A stretch of 33,026 nucleotides of DNA from assembly GCA_031178065.1 (NCBI GenBank), contig JAPSJS010000037.1, forward strand, positions 1 through 33,026. The letters run 5' to 3'. The notes under the pieces were generated by a model. It ran no database searches. It was not told the DNA's origin and saw only the letters and a list, made by a program, of their open reading frames with translations. How positions within the stretch are numbered: the stretch's first letter is position 1; every line of letters starts with the position of its first letter. Shown here piece after piece: positions 24,396 to 31,860 of the stretch. Made by a program: the position numbers and the translations under genes. The DNA is from Altererythrobacter sp. GTDB lineage: Bacteria; Pseudomonadota; Alphaproteobacteria; Sphingomonadales; Sphingomonadaceae.

Positions 24396-25992
24396 CGAGT
24401 CGCACGCGTCCGCCGAAGCGGAGCGGGCGCGGCAGACGGTACCGGCATATAGCTGGTACGCGCTCGGCGTTCTGGTGGTCGTCTACGTTCTCAACTTCAT
24501 CGATCGCCAGATCCTTTCGATCCTCGCGAACGACATCAAGCTCGATCTGGGAGTGGAGGACGATTACCTCGGCTTCCTCTACGGCACGGCCTTCGCGGTG
24601 TTCTACGCGCTGTTCGGCATTCCGCTCGGAAGGCTTGCAGACAGCTGGAAGCGCCTGCGGCTGATGAGCCTCGGTCTGGCGCTTTGGTCGGCGATGACCG
24701 CGCTCTCGGGCTTCGCCCGCGATGCCACGACGCTGACGGTCGCGCGCATAGGCGTCGGCGTGGGGGAGGCGACCGCCAGCCCCGCCGCCTACTCGCTGAT
24801 CTCGGACTGGTTTCCGGCGCGCCTGCGCGCAACGGCGCTGGCAATCTATTCCTCGGGCCTCTACCTCGGCGGCGGCGTATCGCTGCTGATCGGCGGATTG
24901 GTGGTCGAGAACTGGAACGCGGCCTATCCGGATGGCGGGCCGCTGGGGCTCGTCGGCTGGCAGGCCGCCTTTCTTGCGGTCGGCATTCCCGGCCTGCTGC
25001 TCGCGCTCTGGATCCTGACGCTGCGCGAGCCGATCCGCGGTGCGATGGACGGATTGCCGACGCCGGAAGATCCGCACCCGTTCCGCGGGTTCCTGGAGGA
25101 GCTGGTCCAGGTGATCCCGCCGTTCACTCTGATCGGCGCGGCGATGCGGGGATACGCCGCCTTGGCTGCCAATATCGTTGGCGCGATCTTCTTCGCAGGT
25201 CTCGTGGTGCTGCTCTCGTCGCTCGTACCGGCGACCTCGGCGCTGGTCCCCGGCGTGTCCGACCAATGGTTGTTTCTCGGCGTCGGCTACTACGCGGTGT
25301 TCAGTTGGACGATGTCGCTCAAGTCGCGCGATCTGCCGACGTTTCGGCTCACCTGGGGGTCGCCTGCGTTCCTCACGGTGGTGCTCGGCTATGGGACGGT
25401 CGCCTTCGTCGCCTATTCCGCGGCCTACTGGGGCGCGCCATATGCGGAACGTGCGCTGGGCGCAGACAAGAGCGACCTCGGCTGGTTCCTCGGTGCGCCA
25501 TCGGCGGTGGCCGGTTTTCTCGGCGTGATCGGCGGAGGCCGAGTGGCGGACTTCCTGCTCGAACGTCGCCCGACGGGCCGCGTCTGGGTGATCATGTTCG
25601 GGCTCTTATCCTCGGTGCCGCCGCTCGTGCTGGCCTACAACACCTCGAGCCTTACGATCTTCTACATTGCCAGCTTCTTCGCACAGATGACTTCGGCCTC
25701 GGCGCTCGGGGCCGCGGCAGCGAGCAGCCAGGCGCTCGTCCTGCCGCGCATGCGCGGGCTGGCCACGGCGATCTTCTTCCTTTCGACCACGCTGATCGGG
25801 CTGGGCATCGGACCCTTCATGGCCGGTTACGTGTCCGCGATCAGCGGAGACGACCTGACCCTGGGAATCATGTCCACGCTGGTGGCCGTTCCGCTCGGCT
25901 TCGTGCTGCTGCTTGCGGCGCTCAAGCTCGTGCCTGCTGCGGGCGCGACCGTGGTCGAACGCGCACGCGCAGCAGGCGAAGAGTTGCGCTAG
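24376..25992 (+). CDS. MFS transporter (spinster-like)
   Basis: Membrane transporter of 538 residues, about 100 longer than a minimal MFS protein. It has the 12-helix pattern with motif A-like [17 protein letters not shown] between helices 2 and 3, and [36 protein letters not shown] in helices 4-5, typical of the spinster/sugar-phosphate branch. [12 protein letters not shown] in helix 1 is also characteristic. An insertion of about 100 residues with extra hydrophobic stretches lies between the halves (about 225-330). Substrate unknown. ATG 24376 follows GGAGG and lies inside the end of queC. Confidence 0.88.
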   Translation: MNDIQTDESHASAEAERARQTVPAYSWYALGVLVVVYVLNFIDRQILSILANDIKLDLGVEDDYLGFLYGTAFAVFYALFGIPLGRLADSWKRLRLMSLGLALWSAMTALSGFARDATTLTVARIGVGVGEATASPAAYSLISDWFPARLRATALAIYSSGLYLGGGVSLLIGGLVVENWNAAYPDGGPLGLVGWQAAFLAVGIPGLLLALWILTLREPIRGAMDGLPTPEDPHPFRGFLEELVQVIPPFTLIGAAMRGYAALAANIVGAIFFAGLVVLLSSLVPATSALVPGVSDQWLFLGVGYYAVFSWTMSLKSRDLPTFRLTWGSPAFLTVVLGYGTVAFVAYSAAYWGAPYAERALGADKSDLGWFLGAPSAVAGFLGVIGGGRVADFLLERRPTGRVWVIMFGLLSSVPPLVLAYNTSSLTIFYIASFFAQMTSASALGAAAASSQALVLPRMRGLATAIFFLSTTLIGLGIGPFMAGYVSAISGDDLTLGIMSTLVAVPLGFVLLLAALKLVPAAGATVVERARAAGEELR

Positions 25993-25998
25993 ACCGCG

Positions 25999-26589
25999 TC
26001 AGGTGCGTTCAAGCACCCCGCAAGCGAGACGCGAGCCGGCGTTGCCGGTGGGATCGGTGCGGTAGTCGTCCGCATCCGCGTGCACGACAACAGCAGTGCC
26101 GTCGGCATCGAACAGCGAATCGATCACGCTCTGGTCTTCGCTGCCGAGATCGGCCGTGGTCGACGCGGTGCCGTCGGCAGCGACGACGAGGTTCGGGAGG
26201 TCGCCCAGATGGCTCCCGGCCGGGTTCTCGTGACCATGCTCCTTGCCGGCGGGATTGAGATGGCCGCCTGCCGAGGTGAAGTCGGGGGGCGCGCATTCAC
26301 CCGTCGTGTGAAGATGGAAGCCGTGGGTCCCTTCCGGGATTCCCGTCACCGCGACCCTGAGCGAAAGATTGCCGCCATTGGTCAGCAGTTCGACCGTTCC
26401 GGCAGGCGTTCCGTCGGCGAGCGCAAGCGAGGCCGATCCGACCGTCTCGCTCGAGGGGGTCTGGGTCGCTCCGTTCTCGTTCGAAGGAGTCTCGCTTGAG
26501 GCGCCGTCTTCCGCGGTGTCCGAAGCGGGAGAACATGCGGCCAGGGCGGCCACGGCAGTCAGGGCGATGGGAAGAGATAGGCGAATCAT
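25999..26589 (-). CDS. sodC: Cu/Zn superoxide dismutase, lipoprotein form
   Basis: Protein of 196 residues. The N-terminus is a lipoprotein signal with lipobox LAAC (Cys19), followed by a Ser/Thr/Glu-rich linker. The catalytic domain has GFHLHTTGEC (Cu ligands), the zinc loop GGHLNPAGKEHGHENPAGSHLGDLPNL, and VVVHADADDY (fourth Cu His). The conserved disulfide pair is Cys in TGECAPP and SRLACGVLE. It detoxifies superoxide in the periplasm, tethered to a membrane. Start ATG 26589 has AGGAG upstream. It converges on the MFS gene with a 6-base gap and lies downstream of the ompA terminator. Confidence 0.94.
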   Translation of the reverse strand: MIRLSLPIALTAVAALAACSPASDTAEDGASSETPSNENGATQTPSSETVGSASLALADGTPAGTVELLTNGGNLSLRVAVTGIPEGTHGFHLHTTGECAPPDFTSAGGHLNPAGKEHGHENPAGSHLGDLPNLVVAADGTASTTADLGSEDQSVIDSLFDADGTAVVVHADADDYRTDPTGNAGSRLACGVLERT

Positions 26590-26625
26590 GAAAGGCTCCT
26601 GTCTTGCGAAGACCCTCGCCTTAAC

Positions 26626-26655
26626 AAAAAAGGGGCCGGATTGCTCCGGCCCCTT
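26626..26655 (-). terminator. Rho-independent terminator of the OmpA-family gene
   Basis: On the minus strand AAGGGGCCGGA (26655-26645) pairs with TCCGGCCCCTT (26640-26630) around a 4-base loop, running into six T. It lies between ompA and sodC and separates their transcripts. Confidence 0.88.
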
Positions 26656-26681
26656 CCTTGAAATCGTCGCTTTCGCGAGAC

Positions 26682-27767
26682 TTACATGCCCGAACCCGGA
26701 CCGTAGGTGATTTCCACCCGGCGGTTCTGGAGTTCGCGCACGCCGTCGGCGGTCGGAACGCGCGGCTGCGATTCGCCGAACGCTTCGCTCGAAATCCGCG
26801 CGTCGGGAACGCCCCGGCCGCCGAGATACGAACGAACCGATGCGTTACGACGCTCGGCCAGACCCATGTTGTAGGTCTGCGTACCCGACCGGTCGGTGTG
26901 ACCGGCGAGCATGACCGAAGCCGTGCCGCAGCTGGTGTAGGCCGACACCGCGTTGTCGAGAATGGTCGCTGCCTCGGGCGTGATGTCCGACTTGTCCCAT
27001 TCGAAGAACACGATGTACGGGCCCTGGTTGCACACCGGCGGAGGCGGCGGCGGAGGCGGCGGAGGCGGCGGAGGCGGCGGCGGAGGCGGCGGAGGCGGCG
27101 GGGGCGGCGGAGCCGCGGGTTCGCCACCGAAGTTGAACGTCAGCGTGCCGAGGATCGAGTGCGACCGGAACCGCGTATCGACATCACCACCGTCCGCGTC
27201 GACAAGGCTGACATCGTCAGCGTTGAAGAAGCGGTACCGCAGACCCACGTCGATGCTGTCGGTCAGCGGTGCGCGAATGCCGGCGAGAGCCTGCCACGCG
27301 AAACCAGTGTCCGAATCATCGATCACGTCGATGCCGCCGATCGTTGCGTCGAGGCTGGTGCGCGCAACACCGGCACCGGCACCGACGAAGCCTTGCAGGC
27401 CATCGTCTTCGCCGAAGTCGGCCAGCGCGTTCAGCATGAACGCGAGGGCGCTGGCGTCGCCGCCGGCGCCGAACTGATCACCTTCGGTGGTCAGCGTGTC
27501 GATCGACGCGGAGCGATAGCTGGCGTCGGCTTCGAGGCGGAAGCCACCGAAGTCGTAGCCGACCACACCACCGAAGTCGTAGCCTTTGTCCATGTCGGCG
27601 CCGGCGGTGTCGATGACATCGCCGTCGGCATCGACGATGTCGAAGTCGAGATCTTCGACGATCATCGGGCCACCTTGGCCTTCGATGTACCACTGGCCGT
27701 CACGTGCGAGGGCCGGCGATGCAAGGGCCGTAGAGGCCATCGCCAATCCAATGACGAGTTTCCGCAT
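26682..27767 (-). CDS. OmpA-family outer-membrane protein
   Basis: Protein of 361 residues. Signal peptide of about 21 residues (MRKLVIGLAMASTALASPALA). An N-terminal beta-barrel follows (about 22-215), rich in Gly, Asp and aromatic residues and ending in TLTFNFGGE. Then come 25 consecutive prolines and an OmpA peptidoglycan-binding domain: YIVFFEWDKSDITPEAATILDNAV, AGHTDRSGTQTYNMGLAERRNASVRSYL and ENRRVEITY-like LQNRRVEITYGPG. The TDRSG Asp and LAERR Arg are the expected diaminopimelate contacts, so it should tie the outer membrane to the cell wall. ATG 27767 has GGGGAA upstream. A longer in-frame reading upstream of 27767 is not coding. Confidence 0.94.
   Translation of the reverse strand: MRKLVIGLAMASTALASPALARDGQWYIEGQGGPMIVEDLDFDIVDADGDVIDTAGADMDKGYDFGGVVGYDFGGFRLEADASYRSASIDTLTTEGDQFGAGGDASALAFMLNALADFGEDDGLQGFVGAGAGVARTSLDATIGGIDVIDDSDTGFAWQALAGIRAPLTDSIDVGLRYRFFNADDVSLVDADGGDVDTRFRSHSILGTLTFNFGGEPAAPPPPPPPPPPPPPPPPPPPPPPPPPVCNQGPYIVFFEWDKSDITPEAATILDNAVSAYTSCGTASVMLAGHTDRSGTQTYNMGLAERRNASVRSYLGGRGVPDARISSEAFGESQPRVPTADGVRELQNRRVEITYGPGSGM
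27036..27110 (-). repeat. GC-only repeat encoding 25 consecutive prolines
   Basis: An uninterrupted run of CCN codons built from CCG-CCG-CCT-type units, joining the barrel and peptidoglycan-binding domains of the OmpA-family protein. The tandem triplet makeup makes it prone to length change. Confidence 0.9.
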
Positions 27768-27813
27768 TATATAATTCCCCTTTTCAGCGAAATAGAGCCA
27801 CCGTGTGCTCTGT

Positions 27814-27842
27814 TTTCTAACTTTTCCCCAAGAGGGAGGCAA
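27814..27842 (-). promoter_or_regulatory. Candidate promoter of the OmpA-family gene
   Basis: On the minus strand TTGCCT (27842-27837), a 17-base spacer, then TAGAAA (27819-27814). Predicted start near 27806, about 40 bases before ATG 27767. Confidence 0.48.
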
Positions 27843-27960
27843 GCGGCCAATATCCCGAAACTGTTGCAATAATGCCTCGCTTTGGGATGCTTCGGCCGAA
27901 ATCTTGAACGAAAATGACCCTCCTGTGCCACCCCGAACGCGCGACCCCCGTTTGGGTTCC

Positions 27961-28422
27961 TCATTCGGTGCGAGGTAAAATCCCTGTGAGGCGGAGAGTT
28001 TCGATAAGATTATCAATCGCGGCGCGCGCTTCGGCATCGATCGTGGTCCCGCCGGCGGGGCTCTCCGGCTCGTCCGCCCGCAGCCATCCGCCGTGGTGGA
28101 GCGCGACCTGACGTGCGGCTCTGTCGTACACGCGCATTCCGTCGTGCGGAGCGGCAAACAGCCAGGCACCCGCCTGCCGTCCGGTGAGCTGACCCGCGCG
28201 CCCGCTCCAGTCGCCGGTCGGGGCCGGACCGATGATCCAGACCTCGCCGTCCGCGGGCGCGGCGGGCGGATCGTTCGCCTCGCCCTCGACCGCGCAATGG
28301 AGGAGCATGTCGAGCAGCGCATGCGATTCGTTGACGATGAATTCTTTCTGTGACTGGGCCGGGAAAAGATGGCGCAGGCCGAACCGCGGCGTCGCGGATT
28401 CGAAAGTGAGGGGCTGGGACAT
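27961..28422 (-). CDS. DUF2793-like phage/GTA tail-associated protein
   Basis: Protein of 153 residues. It contains [88 protein letters not shown], matching DUF2793, a family found next to phage and gene-transfer-agent tail genes; its exact place in the particle is not known to me. The visible C-terminus is short and ends [13 protein letters not shown]. Start ATG 28422 gives [14 protein letters not shown]. It is 25 bases after the gp15-like gene and ends the GTA transcription unit in this window; no strong terminator is seen before the ompA promoter. Confidence 0.78.
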   Translation of the reverse strand: MSQPLTFESATPRFGLRHLFPAQSQKEFIVNESHALLDMLLHCAVEGEANDPPAAPADGEVWIIGPAPTGDWSGRAGQLTGRQAGAWLFAAPHDGMRVYDRAARQVALHHGGWLRADEPESPAGGTTIDAEARAAIDNLIETLRLTGILPRTE

Positions 28423-28447
28423 GATGCTGGGCTCCTGTGGCGACGGG

Positions 28448-30628
28448 TCAAGCAAGGGTGTGAAGATGCAAAGGATCGGACGCGGCGAAGCTGCCGATCT
28501 GCCGCACCCAGATCGCCGCCCCCGGGTGGGCTGCAGCGAGTGCGGCTAGATTGCCGGCTTCGATGACCAGCGCGGGTTCGGAGACTTCCCAGCTTGCGAA
28601 GGGCGCCTCGACCGGCCCCACGCCGACTCGGTAGAGCTCGACCTCTTCGACAAGCGGCAGCTCGATCTCTGCGGGCCAGGTCCAGCCGCCCCGCGCGCGG
28701 CGAACCCACCGCAGCGAGAGCACGCCGAAGGGCAGCATTGTCGCGCACGGGTGAACGGGGGCGAGCGGCCGCCGCGTCGCGCCGGCGCTTTCGACGGGCG
28801 CGACGACCGGCTCGTCATCCGCCGCACCAATCGCTGCGATCGTGGCGCCGTTCGGCCGATCGAGCACGACCGGCACCAGACTCGCATCGAGTAGAGTGGC
28901 AAGTGCCCCCGCGTCGTGACCCGCCTGCGCGGCCCCTTCGGTTCCTCCGCGCCCGCGTAGCAGGCCTTCGAGCCGCCAGCGCCGGTCGCCTTCGCGCACC
29001 GCGCGCGCAAACTGGACGATTTCGCTGCCGACGAGCAGCCGGTTGGCGCCCGCCGCTATCGCTCCGGCGTCGGCTGGCGCCAGCGCCAGATCCTCCGCGA
29101 CGAGATCGAGTGCCAGCACGGCCTGGCGTTCGAGAACGAGGGCTGGCGACGGCGGCAGCGGCGCAGCGAGCGCGCCCATGATGCTGCGCGTCCGCCCGGT
29201 CGTGCCGAGCGGTTCGAGTGCGCCATTCCGGTCGACATAGAGCGCCGCGCCGCGCCAGTTCGCACTGCTCGCGCTCGCCGCTGCAAACACGGCGGGCGTG
29301 GAGGGATCGCCGGTGCCGTCCCACGGCAGCTCGAACGCGCGGAGGAGAGTCGGGGGGGATGCGGTGTCCGCCGGGAGACCGGGGGTGCCGGCCTCGCCGG
29401 GCGGGGCGTCGACGGCGCCAGGGGCGTGCCGCACGAGATCGAGTTCGATGCCGCTCTCGCGCCACTCCCAACTCGCGACGCGCCAGAGTCCGTCGACATC
29501 GGGCGCGCGGACGAGGTTGCCGGGCGCGACCGCTGGATCGAGCTCGGCGACACGCCAGGCAAGTCGCTCGCGCAGCCAGTGCGCGCGCCGACCGGCGGCG
29601 CTGACCAGCGCCCGCGCGGCGTCGGGATGGAGTGCGCCTGGAAATTCCAGCGTGCGGCTCGCTGCGTGCACCGCGCTGCCTTCGCTGCGCTGGAGCCCCG
29701 GCTGGAAATCGCGCGCGACGTCGTAATAGCGCAGCGCATCGGGAGCGGCGGGCGGCGTTCCGTCCCGCTCGCGCAGCGCGCCGCCCTGTCTGCCGAAGTC
29801 CTCATCCTCCCATGCGGCGACCGGCGGCGGGAGCGTGATCACCGGCTGATCCGGCGCTGTTTCAGGCGCGATCGCCAGCCCGTCTCCGCCGCAATCGCAG
29901 GCGAGAGGGAAAAGCGCGCCGATCGTCTCCAGGCTGGCGCGCAGGCCGCCGCCTTCGTAGGAGAAGCCGTCGAGGCCCGCGAACGGAACGCGTGCGGTGG
30001 CCCTTGGAACCAGCGGCTCGATCAGCTCGGCGAGACCGAATCCATCCGCATCGGCAAGAACCTCGAAGCTGAGCGCCGGGATGCGGTTGCCGAAGTCGGC
30101 AAGCTCCAGATCCTCGAACACGACATAGGCGCAGTTGCGAAAAGCCGGGCAGGCGCTGCCTTCTGCAGCCGCGATCAGCGGATCCGGCCGCTGGTCGCCA
30201 TGTCCCTTATAGATGCGCAGGGTGCCGCCGACCTTGAGGTCGCCCGCCGCCCCGCGCAGCAGGTTGCCGTCGGCCCAGATCCGCCCCACGCCCGCGATCG
30301 GGCGGCTGGCCAGCGCGACGGCGAACGAGCTCGAATAGCTGTAGGTGGTCGTCTTCGGCTTGCCTTTGCCGCCGCCGCTCGTCTCGCGGTTCTCGACCAG
30401 ATCGGTGGCCCAGATCACGCTTCCGGCCACCCGCATCCGCCCGTGATGGCGCGGGAGCGGCTGGCCGTAGCTCGATGTGGAGATCGCGAGATCGCGCAGC
30501 CGCGGGCCTTCGCGCCGTCCGCCGCCGGCCAGAGCGCCGTCGACGCCGCGCCCGACCAGCGCGCCGAGCGCGCCTCCGACCGGTCCGCCGATCAGCGTGC
30601 CGACCGCGCCGAGTACCAGAGTTGCCAT
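28448..30628 (-). CDS. GTA gp15-like tail (host-specificity/baseplate) protein, short form
   Basis: Protein of 726 residues. The N-terminal 40 residues are Gly/Ala-rich and hydrophobic ([28 protein letters not shown]). The next part carries the gp15/phage-tail-3 pattern: [57 protein letters not shown], then the domain with [32 protein letters not shown]. The C-terminal third has [34 protein letters not shown], usual at the end of these proteins. R. capsulatus gp15 is about 1300 residues with a TIM-barrel-like domain; that domain is absent here. The ATG directly follows the gp14 stop, with GGAGGAAGG upstream. Confidence 0.85.
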   Translation of the reverse strand: MATLVLGAVGTLIGGPVGGALGALVGRGVDGALAGGGRREGPRLRDLAISTSSYGQPLPRHHGRMRVAGSVIWATDLVENRETSGGGKGKPKTTTYSYSSSFAVALASRPIAGVGRIWADGNLLRGAAGDLKVGGTLRIYKGHGDQRPDPLIAAAEGSACPAFRNCAYVVFEDLELADFGNRIPALSFEVLADADGFGLAELIEPLVPRATARVPFAGLDGFSYEGGGLRASLETIGALFPLACDCGGDGLAIAPETAPDQPVITLPPPVAAWEDEDFGRQGGALRERDGTPPAAPDALRYYDVARDFQPGLQRSEGSAVHAASRTLEFPGALHPDAARALVSAAGRRAHWLRERLAWRVAELDPAVAPGNLVRAPDVDGLWRVASWEWRESGIELDLVRHAPGAVDAPPGEAGTPGLPADTASPPTLLRAFELPWDGTGDPSTPAVFAAASASSANWRGAALYVDRNGALEPLGTTGRTRSIMGALAAPLPPSPALVLERQAVLALDLVAEDLALAPADAGAIAAGANRLLVGSEIVQFARAVREGDRRWRLEGLLRGRGGTEGAAQAGHDAGALATLLDASLVPVVLDRPNGATIAAIGAADDEPVVAPVESAGATRRPLAPVHPCATMLPFGVLSLRWVRRARGGWTWPAEIELPLVEEVELYRVGVGPVEAPFASWEVSEPALVIEAGNLAALAAAHPGAAIWVRQIGSFAASDPLHLHTLA

Positions 30629-31048
30629 CTATCCTTCCTCCTCGATCGGACGCCAGTGGCGCAGCACGGGCCATGGCAGCGGCCCGGGCATCGCGACGAC
30701 GCGGCGCAGCCCCGCATGGGCATGGATGAAGCCGCCGCCCGGCCCGCAGACGAGCAGATGCACTTGCGCCGCCCCGGGACGGACGAGCAGCACGTCCCCC
30801 GCCATTGGCGCACCTTCGACGGGGCGGAGCGCACTGTGCTGCGCCAGCAGGTCGGGATCGCCGATCACGCGGTTGCGCAGGCCGTAGCCACTCGGCGGTT
30901 CGGCCTGCAGCCCGGCACTCTCGAGCGCGGCGGCGACGAGCCCGATGCAGTCGAGCCCCCAACGTGCATCGCGCCCGTGGAGGCGGAACGGCGCGCCGAC
31001 CAGCGCCTCCGCTGCCTGCGCGACCGCCTCGCCTCGCGCGCCCCTCAC
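30629..31048 (-). CDS. GTA gp14-like NlpC/P60 cell-wall peptidase
   Basis: Protein of 139 residues from GTG 31048, which overlaps the stop of the gp13 gene (GTGA). The catalytic Cys lies in RWGLDCIGLVAAALESAG and the His in QVHLLVCGPGGGFIHAHAG, as in the TIGR02219 family. In R. capsulatus GTA this tail-tip enzyme is thought to open the peptidoglycan of recipients. The upstream reading frame is open much further but its composition is not protein-like and it overlaps gp13 in another frame, which is why the GTG is chosen. Confidence 0.85.
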   Translation of the reverse strand: MRGARGEAVAQAAEALVGAPFRLHGRDARWGLDCIGLVAAALESAGLQAEPPSGYGLRNRVIGDPDLLAQHSALRPVEGAPMAGDVLLVRPGAAQVHLLVCGPGGGFIHAHAGLRRVVAMPGPLPWPVLRHWRPIEEEG

Positions 31049-31860
31049 GATGCCACCGGATAGCGGGCGAGGAGGTCGTTGCCCGGCAGGTAGGGCTCGC
31101 CCTGAAAGTTGATCGCGTTGCCGAACCGGCCGGCGCAGGTCGTCAGCCGCTTGTCGCATCCTTCGCGCAGCGAGGCGCGCATGCCGGGGGCCACCGCGCT
31201 GCCGATCGGCCGGTCGAGCGCGAGCCCCCGCGCGGATGCGGCGAGAACCCGCATCGCCTGTCCCCCATGCGGCCCGTCGATCCAGCGGACCTGTCCGCCT
31301 GCCATCAGGTCCCAGTGCGGCGCAGCGAAGCGGACCAGGCCCGCATCGGGATCGACCGCCTCGACCGTCGCTTCGTGCGTGAAGCGTGCGGCGGAGAGGG
31401 TACAGCCCGCCCCGCAGAACTCCGCCCGGCATGTCGGGCTGGTGCGGGGCACGAAGTCCTCCTCCAGCGCCGCCTTGGCCGAGCGGAGATCGGCCGCGAA
31501 CCGCCCGCTGTCCTGCGCCACGCGACCGATCGTACCGTTGTAGAGCGTCGCACGTTCGAGCGTTTCCCAATCGACCGCGCCGATTTCGACCCGCGCTTCG
31601 TCGAAGCGGCCGGCGGCGAGGTCCTCGGCGGCGATGCTGTCGTGCGACAGCGGGCCCTGTACTTCGGCGCTGTCGGGCGAGAAGTCGGCCGTGCGCCGCA
31701 GCGCGCTCGGCAGCATGCCCGGCGCCGCACGGTGGAGCACGCCGTCGAACCACAAGTCGCGGTCGTGGCTGGTGAAGCCGAGCGTCACCCCGTCGCGCCG
31801 GTGGATGCGCCAGAAGGTCGCGACACCTTCGAGCTCGCTGGCGAAGAAGACCCGGCTCAT
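31045..31860 (-). CDS. GTA gp13-like tail protein (DUF2163)
   Basis: Protein of 271 residues. N-terminus MSRVFFASELEGVATFWRIHRRDGVTLGFTSHDRDLWFDGVLHRAAPGM is the DUF2163 hallmark. Clustered cysteines (SPTCRAEFCGAGC and EGCDKRLTTC) fit the metal or iron-sulfur site known from related phage tail-hub proteins such as lambda gpL; a cluster here is inference. It ends GNAINFQGEPYLPGNDLLARYPVAS. ATG 31860 overlaps the gp12 stop (ATGA) and its own stop overlaps gp14's GTG, so translation is coupled on both sides. Confidence 0.9.
   Translation of the reverse strand: MSRVFFASELEGVATFWRIHRRDGVTLGFTSHDRDLWFDGVLHRAAPGMLPSALRRTADFSPDSAEVQGPLSHDSIAAEDLAAGRFDEARVEIGAVDWETLERATLYNGTIGRVAQDSGRFAADLRSAKAALEEDFVPRTSPTCRAEFCGAGCTLSAARFTHEATVEAVDPDAGLVRFAAPHWDLMAGGQVRWIDGPHGGQAMRVLAASARGLALDRPIGSAVAPGMRASLREGCDKRLTTCAGRFGNAINFQGEPYLPGNDLLARYPVAS

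Noticed and set aside
26658-27872. A 404-codon plus-strand open frame with a long poly-Arg run
   Set aside because: It is the reverse reading of the ompA polyproline repeat; the minus strand has the signal peptide, barrel and OmpA domain.
27768-27960. Terminator at the end of the GTA unit
   Set aside because: I found only short imperfect inverted repeats without a T run on the minus strand, so none is listed.
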